A stretch of DNA of 54,584 nt from an uncultured Bacteroidota bacterium. Its GTDB lineage: Bacteria; Bacteroidota; Bacteroidia; Chitinophagales; Chitinophagaceae. The stretch is from positions 1-54,584 of the forward strand of contig CAJBRT010000215.1 in assembly GCA_903958045.1 (NCBI GenBank), in the 5' to 3' direction. Shown piece after piece: positions 8,278 to 17,187 of this stretch. Each line of letters starts with the position of its first letter. The stretch's first letter is position 1. Below the pieces are notes generated by a model. It saw only the letters and a program-made list of their open reading frames with translations, was not told the DNA's origin and searched no databases. Position numbers and translations under genes: made by a program.

Positions 8278-10701
8278 ATGAAGGCTAAATATTTGTTGAT
8301 AGTTGGGCTCTTATTTTTTGCGCCATTTCTAGTGTCTTCACAGGCACTTGATTCTATGATGGCCATCTACAAAGAAAATTATCAGCAAGAAAAAGTGCAT
8401 ATACATTTTGACAAAGGGCTGTATGCAAAAGGCGAAACCATTTGGGGTAAAGCATATATTTTAGCAGGTGAGGGCTTATCCGATTATAGTAGAAATTTTT
8501 ACGCAGATTGGTACGATGACGCAGGACAACTTATTAAGCATACCGTTCACCCCATTTTTGAATCTTCTGCAAAACTTCAATTTGAAATTCCGCAAAATTA
8601 TAAAGGCACCCGCATTCGTGTAAAAGCATACACTAGATGGATGCTTAATTTTGATGCTGCCTTTATTTTTACCAAAGACATTAATGTACAAGGGGTCGAT
8701 TCAATGTCCAATTCAAAAAAAGTAGATCCTATTTATAAACTCCAATTTTTTCCAGAAGGCGGACAACTCATTACAGGTTTACAAACGCAGGTAGGTTTTT
8801 TATCGGTAAATCAAAACGGTGATCCGGCACCCATAAAAGGAGCCATTTTTAATAGTAAAATGCTGCTCATGGATTCTATCCAGTCGGTACATGATGGGAT
8901 GGGTGTTTTTAGTTTTGTGCCAGAAAAAGACGAAACGTATAACTGCATATGGGTAGATGCCTCCGGTGCTGTGCACACTACAGCAGTTCCTGCCGCAAAA
9001 CCAGATGGCATAGTGATGCAGGCGTTATTACAAGACGATAAGGCTAAAATTGTTATTCAGCGCCCGGCTATAACTGCTCAAAATTTTCAGCAACTTCATG
9101 TGGTGGCCTCTATGAATCAGCGCATGGTGTATACCTCTACTATTCAGTTGCAAACAAAAAAATCGGCGGCACTTGCTATGCGAACCGATAGTTTGCCTAC
9201 CGGTGTTTTACAAATTACCGTTTTTGATGCAGCCTGGGTGCCAGTAGCAGAGCGGGTTTTATTTATCAATAATAACCTGCATACATTTTATCCTTCCGTA
9301 AAAATGTTTACACCACGTTTAAGTAAGCGTGCTAAAAACACCATCGATATTGTAGTAGAAGATACACTGCTTAGTAATTTGTCCGTATCTGTGACGGATA
9401 TCAATGCAGTGCAAGATAATTCCAATACTATTTTTTCTAACCTGCTTTTACAAGGAGACATTAAAGGTAATATTCCAAATGCTGCTCAGTATTTTTCGAG
9501 TACAGACCCAGATATACCTGCAAAGCTAGACCTAGTAATGCTTACACATGGTTGGCGTAAATACAACTGGGAAGAAATGATTAAAGGAAAGCTACCCAAT
9601 TTAAAATACCAAATGGATAGTGATTATTTACAAATTAGAGGTGCGGTATATAATGGTGCAAGCTTTGATAACAAACTCGTGAAAAGTATTACTATGGTGC
9701 TCCAATCTAAAGATAGCAGCAAGCAGTATTTTTTTGCACCCATTAACCCTGATGCTAGTTTTAGTCAGCGCGGCATTATATTTTTTGATACAGTGCGTGT
9801 TTTTTATAAAATCAATGGAGATAAAAAAATAGCGCCTAGTACGGTGGCTAATTTTACCTATAGCTTGCCCACTGTTATGTATCCTACACAAATTCAATTG
9901 TATCATTTTGCAAAACCTGATACAACGGGGCTTTCTTATCTAATGTATATGGAAGCACAGGCTAAAAAAATTAAAAAAACATTTGACTCGGTAGTTGTGT
10001 TAAAAGAGGTGGTCGTCCAATCAAAAGCAAAGTCTGCCATTGATGTACTGGATGAAAAATATACAACCGGATTATTTTCTTCTAGAGATAGTTATGCATT
10101 TGATGTACAAAACGATGGCCATGCAACCGGTGCTACCAATGTGTTTCAGTACTTGCAAAATTTAATTCCGGGCATGACTATGTCAATTCCAATACTTGGT
10201 GCCAATGGTGCAGAAGATGCGAATAGCAACAATGTTCCCGGTTTAAATTGGCGCGACGGAACCCCTGATATTTTCTTAAATGAAGTAATATCGGATGCGG
10301 AGCAAACCATGGGTATTCAAATGAGTGACATTGCGTACATCAAAGTTTTTCGTCCTCCTTTTATGGGATCGTCTGGATCTGGTCCCTCAGGTGCCATTGC
10401 TATTTACACAAAAAAGCCAGCCGATTTAAAAAATGAAAGTTTAAAAGGGTTGAGTAACGCCATTTTAACTGGGTATACCCATTACAAAGAATTTTATAGT
10501 CCTAATTATTTGACAGCACCTACTAAAGTGCCTGACGTAAGAACTACACTTTATTGGAATCCTTATGTGCTTACAGATAAAAAAACCAAGTTGGTTAAAT
10601 TAGATTTCTACAATAACGATGTTACCACCAAGTTTAGAATTGTAGTAGAAGGTATGAATGCTTCCGGTAAATTAACCCGTGTAGAAAAAATAATTCAGTA
10701 A
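8278..10701 (+). CDS. Exported protein with MG2-like beta domains and a C-terminal TonB-receptor plug-like domain but no barrel
   Basis: Signal peptide; YQQEKVHIHFDKGLYAKGETIWGKAYI (MG2-like); C-terminal VFQYLQNLIPGMTMSIP…DIFLNEVISDAEQTMGIQMSDIAYIKVFRPPFMGSSGSGPSGAIAIYTKK (plug-like); ORF ends ~100 aa later. Confidence 0.75.
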   Translation: MKAKYLLIVGLLFFAPFLVSSQALDSMMAIYKENYQQEKVHIHFDKGLYAKGETIWGKAYILAGEGLSDYSRNFYADWYDDAGQLIKHTVHPIFESSAKLQFEIPQNYKGTRIRVKAYTRWMLNFDAAFIFTKDINVQGVDSMSNSKKVDPIYKLQFFPEGGQLITGLQTQVGFLSVNQNGDPAPIKGAIFNSKMLLMDSIQSVHDGMGVFSFVPEKDETYNCIWVDASGAVHTTAVPAAKPDGIVMQALLQDDKAKIVIQRPAITAQNFQQLHVVASMNQRMVYTSTIQLQTKKSAALAMRTDSLPTGVLQITVFDAAWVPVAERVLFINNNLHTFYPSVKMFTPRLSKRAKNTIDIVVEDTLLSNLSVSVTDINAVQDNSNTIFSNLLLQGDIKGNIPNAAQYFSSTDPDIPAKLDLVMLTHGWRKYNWEEMIKGKLPNLKYQMDSDYLQIRGAVYNGASFDNKLVKSITMVLQSKDSSKQYFFAPINPDASFSQRGIIFFDTVRVFYKINGDKKIAPSTVANFTYSLPTVMYPTQIQLYHFAKPDTTGLSYLMYMEAQAKKIKKTFDSVVVLKEVVVQSKAKSAIDVLDEKYTTGLFSSRDSYAFDVQNDGHATGATNVFQYLQNLIPGMTMSIPILGANGAEDANSNNVPGLNWRDGTPDIFLNEVISDAEQTMGIQMSDIAYIKVFRPPFMGSSGSGPSGAIAIYTKKPADLKNESLKGLSNAILTGYTHYKEFYSPNYLTAPTKVPDVRTTLYWNPYVLTDKKTKLVKLDFYNNDVTTKFRIVVEGMNASGKLTRVEKIIQ

Positions 10702-10709
10702 TCGACCGC

Positions 10710-11111
10710 TTATTCTGCTTCCTTGTCAAATTCAAAATCGTCGCTATCGAGTAGTTCCCGTTCAATTTCTTCCATCATTACAATGTCGGAAGCTTCACTT
10801 ACAGTAGGGGTAAGGTTAAGTACTTCTAAAAAGCCTAGTTCATCAAATGCGTTTTCAAGTTTTGGGGAGAGGCAGCAAATGACAAATGAGGCGCTTTTAT
10901 CATAAAATGCCTGTTGCAAATCTGTTAAGATTTGACAAGCATTTGGGTCAATATCTGTGACGTTTTCTAGGTTGAGGACCATGTTTTTTAATGGCGATTC
11001 TAGACATTTATTGCAAATAGTCTCGATTTCTGCTGCTATAATGGCAGTAATTGAGGTTCCAGCGGGGGTTAAAAGCTGGTATTTTTCTTTGGTATCAATT
11101 TTGAGCTCCAT
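10710..11111 (-). CDS. STAS-domain protein (anti-sigma-factor-antagonist-like)
   Basis: Overall STAS pattern, KNMVLNLENVTDIDPNACQILTDLQQAFYDKSASFVICCLSPKLENAFDELGF, with acidic C-terminal tail. Confidence 0.75.
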   Translation of the reverse strand: MELKIDTKEKYQLLTPAGTSITAIIAAEIETICNKCLESPLKNMVLNLENVTDIDPNACQILTDLQQAFYDKSASFVICCLSPKLENAFDELGFLEVLNLTPTVSEASDIVMMEEIERELLDSDDFEFDKEAE

Positions 11112-11134
11112 AGGATATGCGTGAAGTTAGTAAA

Positions 11135-11149
11135 TGTGGATAATCCACA
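11135..11149. promoter_or_regulatory. Perfect 15-nt dyad TGTGGAT-A-ATCCACA containing the DnaA-box sequence TGTGGATAA
   Basis: Exact inverted repeat between the STAS gene and clpC, upstream of the likely clpC -7 element TATAATTG (11175-11182). Confidence 0.5.
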
Positions 11150-11201
11150 CACAACTTCGCTCAAAAATATTCGTTATAATTGTATAAATCCAATTTTCGT
11201 T

Positions 11202-13754
11202 ATGGATAATAATTTTTCGGCACAAGTAAAAGAGATCATTTCCTATAGTAGGGAGGAGGCTTTAAGGTTAGGTAATGACTTTATAGGAACAGAGCATTTA
11301 CTGCTTGGTCTTATAAGGGATGAGGAAAATACAGCCATTAAGGTGTTAAAGCAGCTTAATGTAGACTTGTATGAGCTTCGCAAGGAGATAGAACTCGCTG
11401 TTAAGGATAAGACGGGCAAAAACATTGCCAATATCAATAGTTTGCCTTTAACCAAACAGGCCGAAAAAGTAATACGTGTTACCGTTTTGGAAGCCAAGGC
11501 CCTCAAAAGCCCGCTGGTAGAGACGGAGCACTTAATGCTAAGTATTCTCAAAAACAAAGAAAATATTGCCACTCAAATACTGGGTCAATTTGATATTGAT
11601 TACGATTTGTTTAGAACAGAGCTAGGCATGGTGGGTAGTTCAAGCCCTCAAAATGAGTTCCCCGAAGACAATGACAATGACGATGATTTTGATGAAGAAA
11701 AAAGAGGCGGCGGGTTTAGTCAGCCCAAGGCTGCAAAATCTCCGGCTGGTGCAAAAAGCAAAACACCTGTACTAGATAATTTTGGTAGAGACATTACCAA
11801 ATTAGCAGAGGTAGGTAATTTAGATCCTATTGTTGGTCGTGAGGCAGAAATTGAGCGTGTGAGCCAAATTTTAAGTCGCCGCAAAAAAAACAATCCTATT
11901 TTAATTGGTGAGCCGGGTGTGGGTAAAACGGCCATTGTAGAAGGCCTCGCGCTTCGAATTGTGCAGCGCAAAGTAAGTCGTGTTTTATTTGATAAACGTG
12001 TTGTATCATTAGACCTAGCAGCACTTGTAGCGGGTACCAAATACCGTGGTCAATTTGAGGAGCGCATGAAAGCCATTATGAATGAGCTTGAAAAAAACAG
12101 AGACGTTATTTTATTTATTGATGAAATACATACCATTGTTGGTGCTGGTGGCGCGAGTGGATCACTTGATGCTTCTAACATTGTAAAGCCTGCACTTGCA
12201 AGAGGTGAGCTACAATGTATTGGTGCTTCTACACTTGACGAATACCGCATGCACATCGAAAAAGATGGTGCACTCGATAGACGTTTCCAAAAAGTATTGA
12301 TTGAACCACCAAGTGTGGATGATACCATTGTTATCTTAAACAATATCAAATCTAAATACGAAGATTTCCATAACGTTACCTATGGCGATGATGCTATTGA
12401 GGCTTGTGTGAAATTAAGCGACCGCTATATGACGGACCGTTTACTTCCGGACAAAGCTATTGATGTTTTAGATGAAGTAGGTGCCAGGGTGCACTTAAAA
12501 AATATCAATGTTCCTGAAACCATTGTGGAACTTGAAAAAGAAATTGAAGCTGTTAAAAACGAAAAAAATAAAGTTGTAAAAAGTCAGCGTTTCGAAGAAG
12601 CGGCTGCGCTTAGAGATACAGAAAAAAAATTAGGCGAATCTTTGGAGCAAGCAAAGTCTGCTTGGGAAGAAGAGAGCAAAAACAAGCGTTATCCAATTTC
12701 TGAAGAAAACATAGCCGAAGTGGTGAGTATGATGACAGGTATACCTGTTAAGCGTATGGTACAAGCAGAAACAGACAAGCTGCGCCGTATGAACGAAGAA
12801 ATGAAAGGCATGGTTGTGGGACAGGATGAGGCTATTTTAAAAGTTGTAAAAGCTATTCAGCGGAATAGAGTAGGATTAAAAGATCCGAAAAAACCAATTG
12901 GGACCTTTATATTTTTAGGACCTACTGGTGTGGGTAAAACTGAATTGGCGCGCGCACTAGCCCGCAATATGTTTGAGTCTGACGATGCACTGATTCGTAT
13001 TGATATGAGTGAGTACATGGAAAAATTTACCGTGAGCCGTTTAATTGGTGCACCTCCGGGCTATGTAGGATATGAAGAGGGTGGACAGTTAACAGAAAAA
13101 GTTAGACGCAAACCATACTGTGTTATTTTACTAGACGAAATTGAAAAAGCGCATCCAGATATTTACAATATTTTATTGCAGGTATTAGATGATGGTCAAT
13201 TAACGGATGGCCTTGGTAGAAAAATTGATTTCAAAAACACACTTATCATTATGACTTCTAATATTGGCGTACGTCAATTAAAGGAGTTTGGTGATGGGGT
13301 AGGTTTTGCTACGGCTACGCGTATTCAAAACGCCGAAGAAAATAATAAAGCAGTTATTGAAAAAGCATTAAAGCGTACGTTCTCTCCAGAGTTTTTAAAC
13401 CGTATTGATGATGTGGTGGTGTTTAATTCTTTAACCAAAGAAAACATTTTCAACATCATAGATATTTTAATGAAGGGTGTAGAAAAACGTTTGCAAAACT
13501 TAGGATTTAGTTTAGAATTGACAGAAGCTGCCAAAGATTTTATTGCAGATAAAGGATACGATGTGCAGTATGGTGCAAGACCATTACACAGAGCCATTCA
13601 AAAGTATTTGGAAGATCCACTAGCCGAAGAAATTTTAAACTTTACCATCACCGCTGGCGACACCCTCGTTGCAGACCTCGATAAAGAAGCGGGAAAAATT
13701 ATATTTACTTTTCGTAAAAAAGTAACTGAAGACGAAAGCGCTAAAGTAGAGTAG
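11202..13754 (+). CDS. clpC: ATP-dependent Clp protease ATP-binding subunit ClpC
   Basis: Double Clp_N repeat, two AAA+ Walker A motifs (GEPGVGKT, GPTGVGKT), UVR-like region. The ORF track begins at GTG 11121; ATG 11202 (MDNNFSAQVKEIISYSREEA) is the likely start. Confidence 0.95.
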   Translation: MDNNFSAQVKEIISYSREEALRLGNDFIGTEHLLLGLIRDEENTAIKVLKQLNVDLYELRKEIELAVKDKTGKNIANINSLPLTKQAEKVIRVTVLEAKALKSPLVETEHLMLSILKNKENIATQILGQFDIDYDLFRTELGMVGSSSPQNEFPEDNDNDDDFDEEKRGGGFSQPKAAKSPAGAKSKTPVLDNFGRDITKLAEVGNLDPIVGREAEIERVSQILSRRKKNNPILIGEPGVGKTAIVEGLALRIVQRKVSRVLFDKRVVSLDLAALVAGTKYRGQFEERMKAIMNELEKNRDVILFIDEIHTIVGAGGASGSLDASNIVKPALARGELQCIGASTLDEYRMHIEKDGALDRRFQKVLIEPPSVDDTIVILNNIKSKYEDFHNVTYGDDAIEACVKLSDRYMTDRLLPDKAIDVLDEVGARVHLKNINVPETIVELEKEIEAVKNEKNKVVKSQRFEEAAALRDTEKKLGESLEQAKSAWEEESKNKRYPISEENIAEVVSMMTGIPVKRMVQAETDKLRRMNEEMKGMVVGQDEAILKVVKAIQRNRVGLKDPKKPIGTFIFLGPTGVGKTELARALARNMFESDDALIRIDMSEYMEKFTVSRLIGAPPGYVGYEEGGQLTEKVRRKPYCVILLDEIEKAHPDIYNILLQVLDDGQLTDGLGRKIDFKNTLIIMTSNIGVRQLKEFGDGVGFATATRIQNAEENNKAVIEKALKRTFSPEFLNRIDDVVVFNSLTKENIFNIIDILMKGVEKRLQNLGFSLELTEAAKDFIADKGYDVQYGARPLHRAIQKYLEDPLAEEILNFTITAGDTLVADLDKEAGKIIFTFRKKVTEDESAKVE

Positions 13755-13765
13755 ATATTTGTAAT

Positions 13766-13791
13766 AGATGGGGGGATTATTCTCCCCATCT
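13766..13791. terminator. Hairpin between convergent clpC and ubiX that overlaps the ubiX 3' end
   Basis: AGATGGGGGGA-TTAT-TCTCCCCATCT; no long T run. Confidence 0.5.
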
Positions 13792-14343
13792 GTAACTGTC
13801 CTGCTTGAGTCCAGCTAAATCAATTACACGGTCTACCACGGTAGCCGCTGCTTGCTCAATCGTAGTGGGTTTACTATAAAACGATGGGGTAGCTGGGCAA
13901 ATAATACCGCCTGCTAGCGTTACCGTTTCCATGTTTTTGATATGAATAAGGTTATATGGCGTTTCGCGCACCATTAAAATAAGTTTTCTTCTTTCTTTTA
14001 AAACTACATCAGCGGCGCGGGTAATTAAATCGTCGCTAATGCCTGCTGCAATTCGGCCCAAGGTGCCCATACTGCAGGGTGCAACAATCATAGTGTTGTA
14101 ACCCGCCGATCCAGAGGCAAAGGGGGCGTTAAAGTCAAACTTTTCGTAGTAATTAAAAGGGTAGTTGTTAAAGTCTGTGTTCCCTAGTTCCGTTTCCCAA
14201 ACTTCTTTGGCGTTCTTGCTCATGACAATGCCCACCTGTGCAACTTGGGTGTTTAAAGCAGCTAATTTATCCAATAAAACCTTGGCATAAATAGAACCGC
14301 TGGCTCCAGTAATTGCAATGACAATTTTGTGTTGCATGGGCAT
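13777..14343 (-). CDS. ubiX: UbiX-family flavin prenyltransferase
   Basis: IAITGASGSIYAKVLLDKL, APCSMGTLGRIAAGISDDLITRAADVVLKERRKLILMVRETP. Confidence 0.95.
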   Translation of the reverse strand: MPMQHKIVIAITGASGSIYAKVLLDKLAALNTQVAQVGIVMSKNAKEVWETELGNTDFNNYPFNYYEKFDFNAPFASGSAGYNTMIVAPCSMGTLGRIAAGISDDLITRAADVVLKERRKLILMVRETPYNLIHIKNMETVTLAGGIICPATPSFYSKPTTIEQAAATVVDRVIDLAGLKQDSYRWGE

Positions 14344-14357
14344 CTTTTGTACTATAA

Positions 14358-14365
14358 CAAAAGTA
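14358..14365 (-). promoter_or_regulatory. -7 element TACTTTTG upstream of ubiX
   Basis: Matches TAnnTTTG, 14 nt before the ubiX ATG. Confidence 0.5.
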
Positions 14366-14382
14366 GGCCTAAAAAGTTAAAC

Positions 14383-16035
14383 TTATTTGTACATGAGCTC
14401 GTAGTACTCTTTGGCCATACGGTTGGCGTCAAACTGCACCTGTACATCACGCATACCATTTTGAATCACTTGGCGCCAAGTGTCATAGTTATCGTAATAC
14501 ATAGGGATAATTTGCTCTTCCAGAATTTCGTAGAGCTTGTTTAGGTCGTAATCGTCCTGCTCGTGCTGGTGCATGTTTTCGTAATCGGCCTTAGGCACCA
14601 CAAAACCATTGTTACCATGGTTGATGAATTCTGGGATCCATCCATCATCTGTCGAAAAGTTAACCGCACCATTCATAGCAGCAGTCATACCACTCGTGCC
14701 GGATGCTTCGCGCGGAACGCGCGGATTGTTGAGCCAAATATCAGAAGCCTGTTTAAGGCGCTTACTTAATCCTAATTCGTAGCCAATTAATACCGCTACA
14801 TTTTTATAGTTCTTGCTAATTTGAACAAGATCGTTAAATTCTGAAATAGCAGGGTAGTCTACTGGGTAAGGTTTACCCGCCCAAATAATTTGAATGGGGT
14901 ACTTGCTATTCGATAATAATTTTTCAAAACGCTCCATGTCGTAAGTGAGCATGCTAGCGCGTTTGTATCCGGCAAACCTGCGCGCCCAAACAATGGTTAA
15001 AACATTTGGGTCAAACTTTTTACCTGTTTGATCGGCAACAATTTCAAATGCTCTTTTTTTGAGGTGCTTTTTGCGGTCATCAAAAATAAAATCATCGTTT
15101 GCATCCATAGCTTTATAGAGCTGCTTGTCGGCCCAGTATTGCCAGTTTTGCGCGTTGGTGATTGATATAATTGGACAAATGCCTTCGTAGTGTTTCCACA
15201 TTTCTCTACTTACGTGACCATGTAATGCAGATACGCCATTTGCTTTTCTTGCAAATTTTAATGCGGCTAGTGAATGGTTGAATAAATCATCAGTGATACC
15301 CGTTAATTTGCGCACTTCGTCGATGCTAAGGCCGCAGAAATAACTCATTCTATGACACAGGTACATGTCATGTTTTTCGTTACCTGCTTCTTCTGGGGTA
15401 TGGGTTGTAAATACTAGTTTCTCTCTTACTTTTTCTACGCTCTTATATTTATTGAGTAAATAAAAAGCAGAAGAAATGCCGTGCGCTTCATTTAAATGAT
15501 ACACGTCAGGATTAAATCCTAATTCATCAATTAATTTAGCACCACCCACGCCTAGCAAAATAAACTGTGCCACTTTTGTAGCAACGTTTGCATCATAGAG
15601 GCGGTGTGTAATGGTTTGAGAGATATAATCGTTTTCAGGTAAATCAGTACTTAATAAAAATAGGGGCGCACTTTTAAATGTTTCTGGGTTGAGATAGTAG
15701 GCTTTAACCCAAACTGGATGTTCATGAATTAGAATTTGAAATTTAATGCCAGTGTCTTCTAAAAAACTGTACATCTTTTCCATGAAAGTTACCTGCAAGG
15801 TTTGGTCTTGGTTACGCGCTTGATCGTAGTAGCCGTATTTCCATAATATACCTACACCAATCATGTTTTGACGAAGTTCGTACGCACTGCGAAGGTGCGA
15901 GCCTGCTAAAAAGCCAAGTCCACCACTGTAAATTTTAAGCGGTTGGTGAATGGCAAATTCCATTGAAAAATAGGCCGCTTTTTTGCTGTATTCTTCGGCA
16001 GGTTGGTACGGCAATTGAAAATTCGTAAAAGACAT
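14383..16035 (-). CDS. glgP: Alpha-glucan family phosphorylase (short form)
   Basis: AYFSMEFAIHQPLKIYSGGLGFLAGSHLRSA, VYHLNEAHG, WARRFAGYKRASML, NNPRVPREASGTSGMTAAMNGAVNFSTDDGW. Confidence 0.93.
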   Translation of the reverse strand: MSFTNFQLPYQPAEEYSKKAAYFSMEFAIHQPLKIYSGGLGFLAGSHLRSAYELRQNMIGVGILWKYGYYDQARNQDQTLQVTFMEKMYSFLEDTGIKFQILIHEHPVWVKAYYLNPETFKSAPLFLLSTDLPENDYISQTITHRLYDANVATKVAQFILLGVGGAKLIDELGFNPDVYHLNEAHGISSAFYLLNKYKSVEKVREKLVFTTHTPEEAGNEKHDMYLCHRMSYFCGLSIDEVRKLTGITDDLFNHSLAALKFARKANGVSALHGHVSREMWKHYEGICPIISITNAQNWQYWADKQLYKAMDANDDFIFDDRKKHLKKRAFEIVADQTGKKFDPNVLTIVWARRFAGYKRASMLTYDMERFEKLLSNSKYPIQIIWAGKPYPVDYPAISEFNDLVQISKNYKNVAVLIGYELGLSKRLKQASDIWLNNPRVPREASGTSGMTAAMNGAVNFSTDDGWIPEFINHGNNGFVVPKADYENMHQHEQDDYDLNKLYEILEEQIIPMYYDNYDTWRQVIQNGMRDVQVQFDANRMAKEYYELMYK

Positions 16036-16124
16036 AAAGGCAGTTTAAGTGCTTAAATAGGGTCGCAATATAGGGGAAATATTTAAAATGTACTTTGTAC
16101 ACATTAAATTGTGGGTAAACAGCC

Positions 16125-17072
16125 TTATTTCTGCTTTTTTTTGCTTTTTGAAGGCTTTTTTCGGGTAAAACTGTCGTCAAAAAAGCACTTTATACCCCGG
16201 TGGTTACCACAGGTTCCTTGCTCTTTAACCCGAACGGTATTTCCAGAAAAAGAAAAATCAATGATACAAGGGTCTCCATTTTGCGTGAATTGACCAGCAG
16301 TAGGTGAAGAAAGGGTGAGTGTCCCTTTTAATTCTCCAATACAATCGGCGTTGTTTTTTTCAAAATGAATAAAAAACAAATAGGTTTTGGCGTCTTTACC
16401 ATCTCTAATGGAGATAAAGTTTTTTTCATTTCTTTTATAATCACCACTTAGTTTAGCAAGACTTGGTAATGTATCCAGTGGATTGATGATCTCGTTATTT
16501 TGTGGTGTTTCGTTGCTATCATTTACCACAATCATAAATCCTGCACCTGCATTAAATATCCATCCCGATCTAGAAAATTTAAGTTCCTTGTCTTTTGAAT
16601 AGGTTTCTTTACTAATTACAAAAGTGGGTTCTTTATTGATCGATACAGAGCGAGCATACGCGTCTTTGTTTTCGTTATTGAGTAATTCTTTGTTGCCTAA
16701 ATATTTTAATTTTTGATCGGTAACGTATACAAAAAGCCTCGCCGTTTTTTTACTTTTCACAAGAATCAAAAAATATTTTTCTGTTTCTTTTTCGATCACA
16801 CCCACCGGATAAATGGTTTCCTTTTTTTCGTTTGTGACCATTTGTTGCACCGCCGAATCAGGTATAAATTGAAGTAGTGCTTTTACCCCAATTTTTACGG
16901 TATCTGCTTTTTTTACAAAATTGGTATCCGACGTGGTGTAGTTTCCTTTAATAGGGGTAAAGGCTTTTACATAATCGTCTGGTTTAATGGTTGTTTCACC
17001 AGAAAGGTCGATGGCTTTATTAGAACAACCCCATAAAAGGGAGAGGAGGCAAATGGTCAACAACTTCTTCAT
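16125..17072 (-). CDS. Hypothetical lipoprotein
   Basis: Lipobox LLSLLWGCSNK and a highly basic C-terminus (RKKPSKSKKKQK); no family recognised. Confidence 0.75.
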   Translation of the reverse strand: MKKLLTICLLSLLWGCSNKAIDLSGETTIKPDDYVKAFTPIKGNYTTSDTNFVKKADTVKIGVKALLQFIPDSAVQQMVTNEKKETIYPVGVIEKETEKYFLILVKSKKTARLFVYVTDQKLKYLGNKELLNNENKDAYARSVSINKEPTFVISKETYSKDKELKFSRSGWIFNAGAGFMIVVNDSNETPQNNEIINPLDTLPSLAKLSGDYKRNEKNFISIRDGKDAKTYLFFIHFEKNNADCIGELKGTLTLSSPTAGQFTQNGDPCIIDFSFSGNTVRVKEQGTCGNHRGIKCFFDDSFTRKKPSKSKKKQK

Positions 17073-17149
17073 ACCTATAAAATTATATAAAATAACGGCT
17101 TAATGTACAGGTAGGTTTAATACTTTGTAATTAAGAACCAACTATTGCA

Positions 17150-17157
17150 TAAATTTG
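17150..17157 (+). promoter_or_regulatory. -7 element TAAATTTG upstream of the NRAMP-UspA gene, with TTTG at 17124-17127
   Basis: TTTG-N22-TAAATTTG, about 30 bp before the ATG. Confidence 0.55.
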
Positions 17158-17187
17158 TTTTGAAACCGTCCATAAACCAAAAGATAT

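Noticed and set aside
11243-13789. Several 60-110 aa minus-strand ORFs inside clpC
   Set aside because: Ser/Leu-rich antisense translations typical of shadow frames in a conserved gene.
14699-14730. CGCGCG-GAA-CGCGCG hairpin in glgP
   Set aside because: Explained by codons of the conserved NNPRVPREASGTSG motif.
16087-16110. Short dyad TGTAC-TTT-GTACA upstream of glgP
   Set aside because: Only 5-bp arms; too short to call without conservation.
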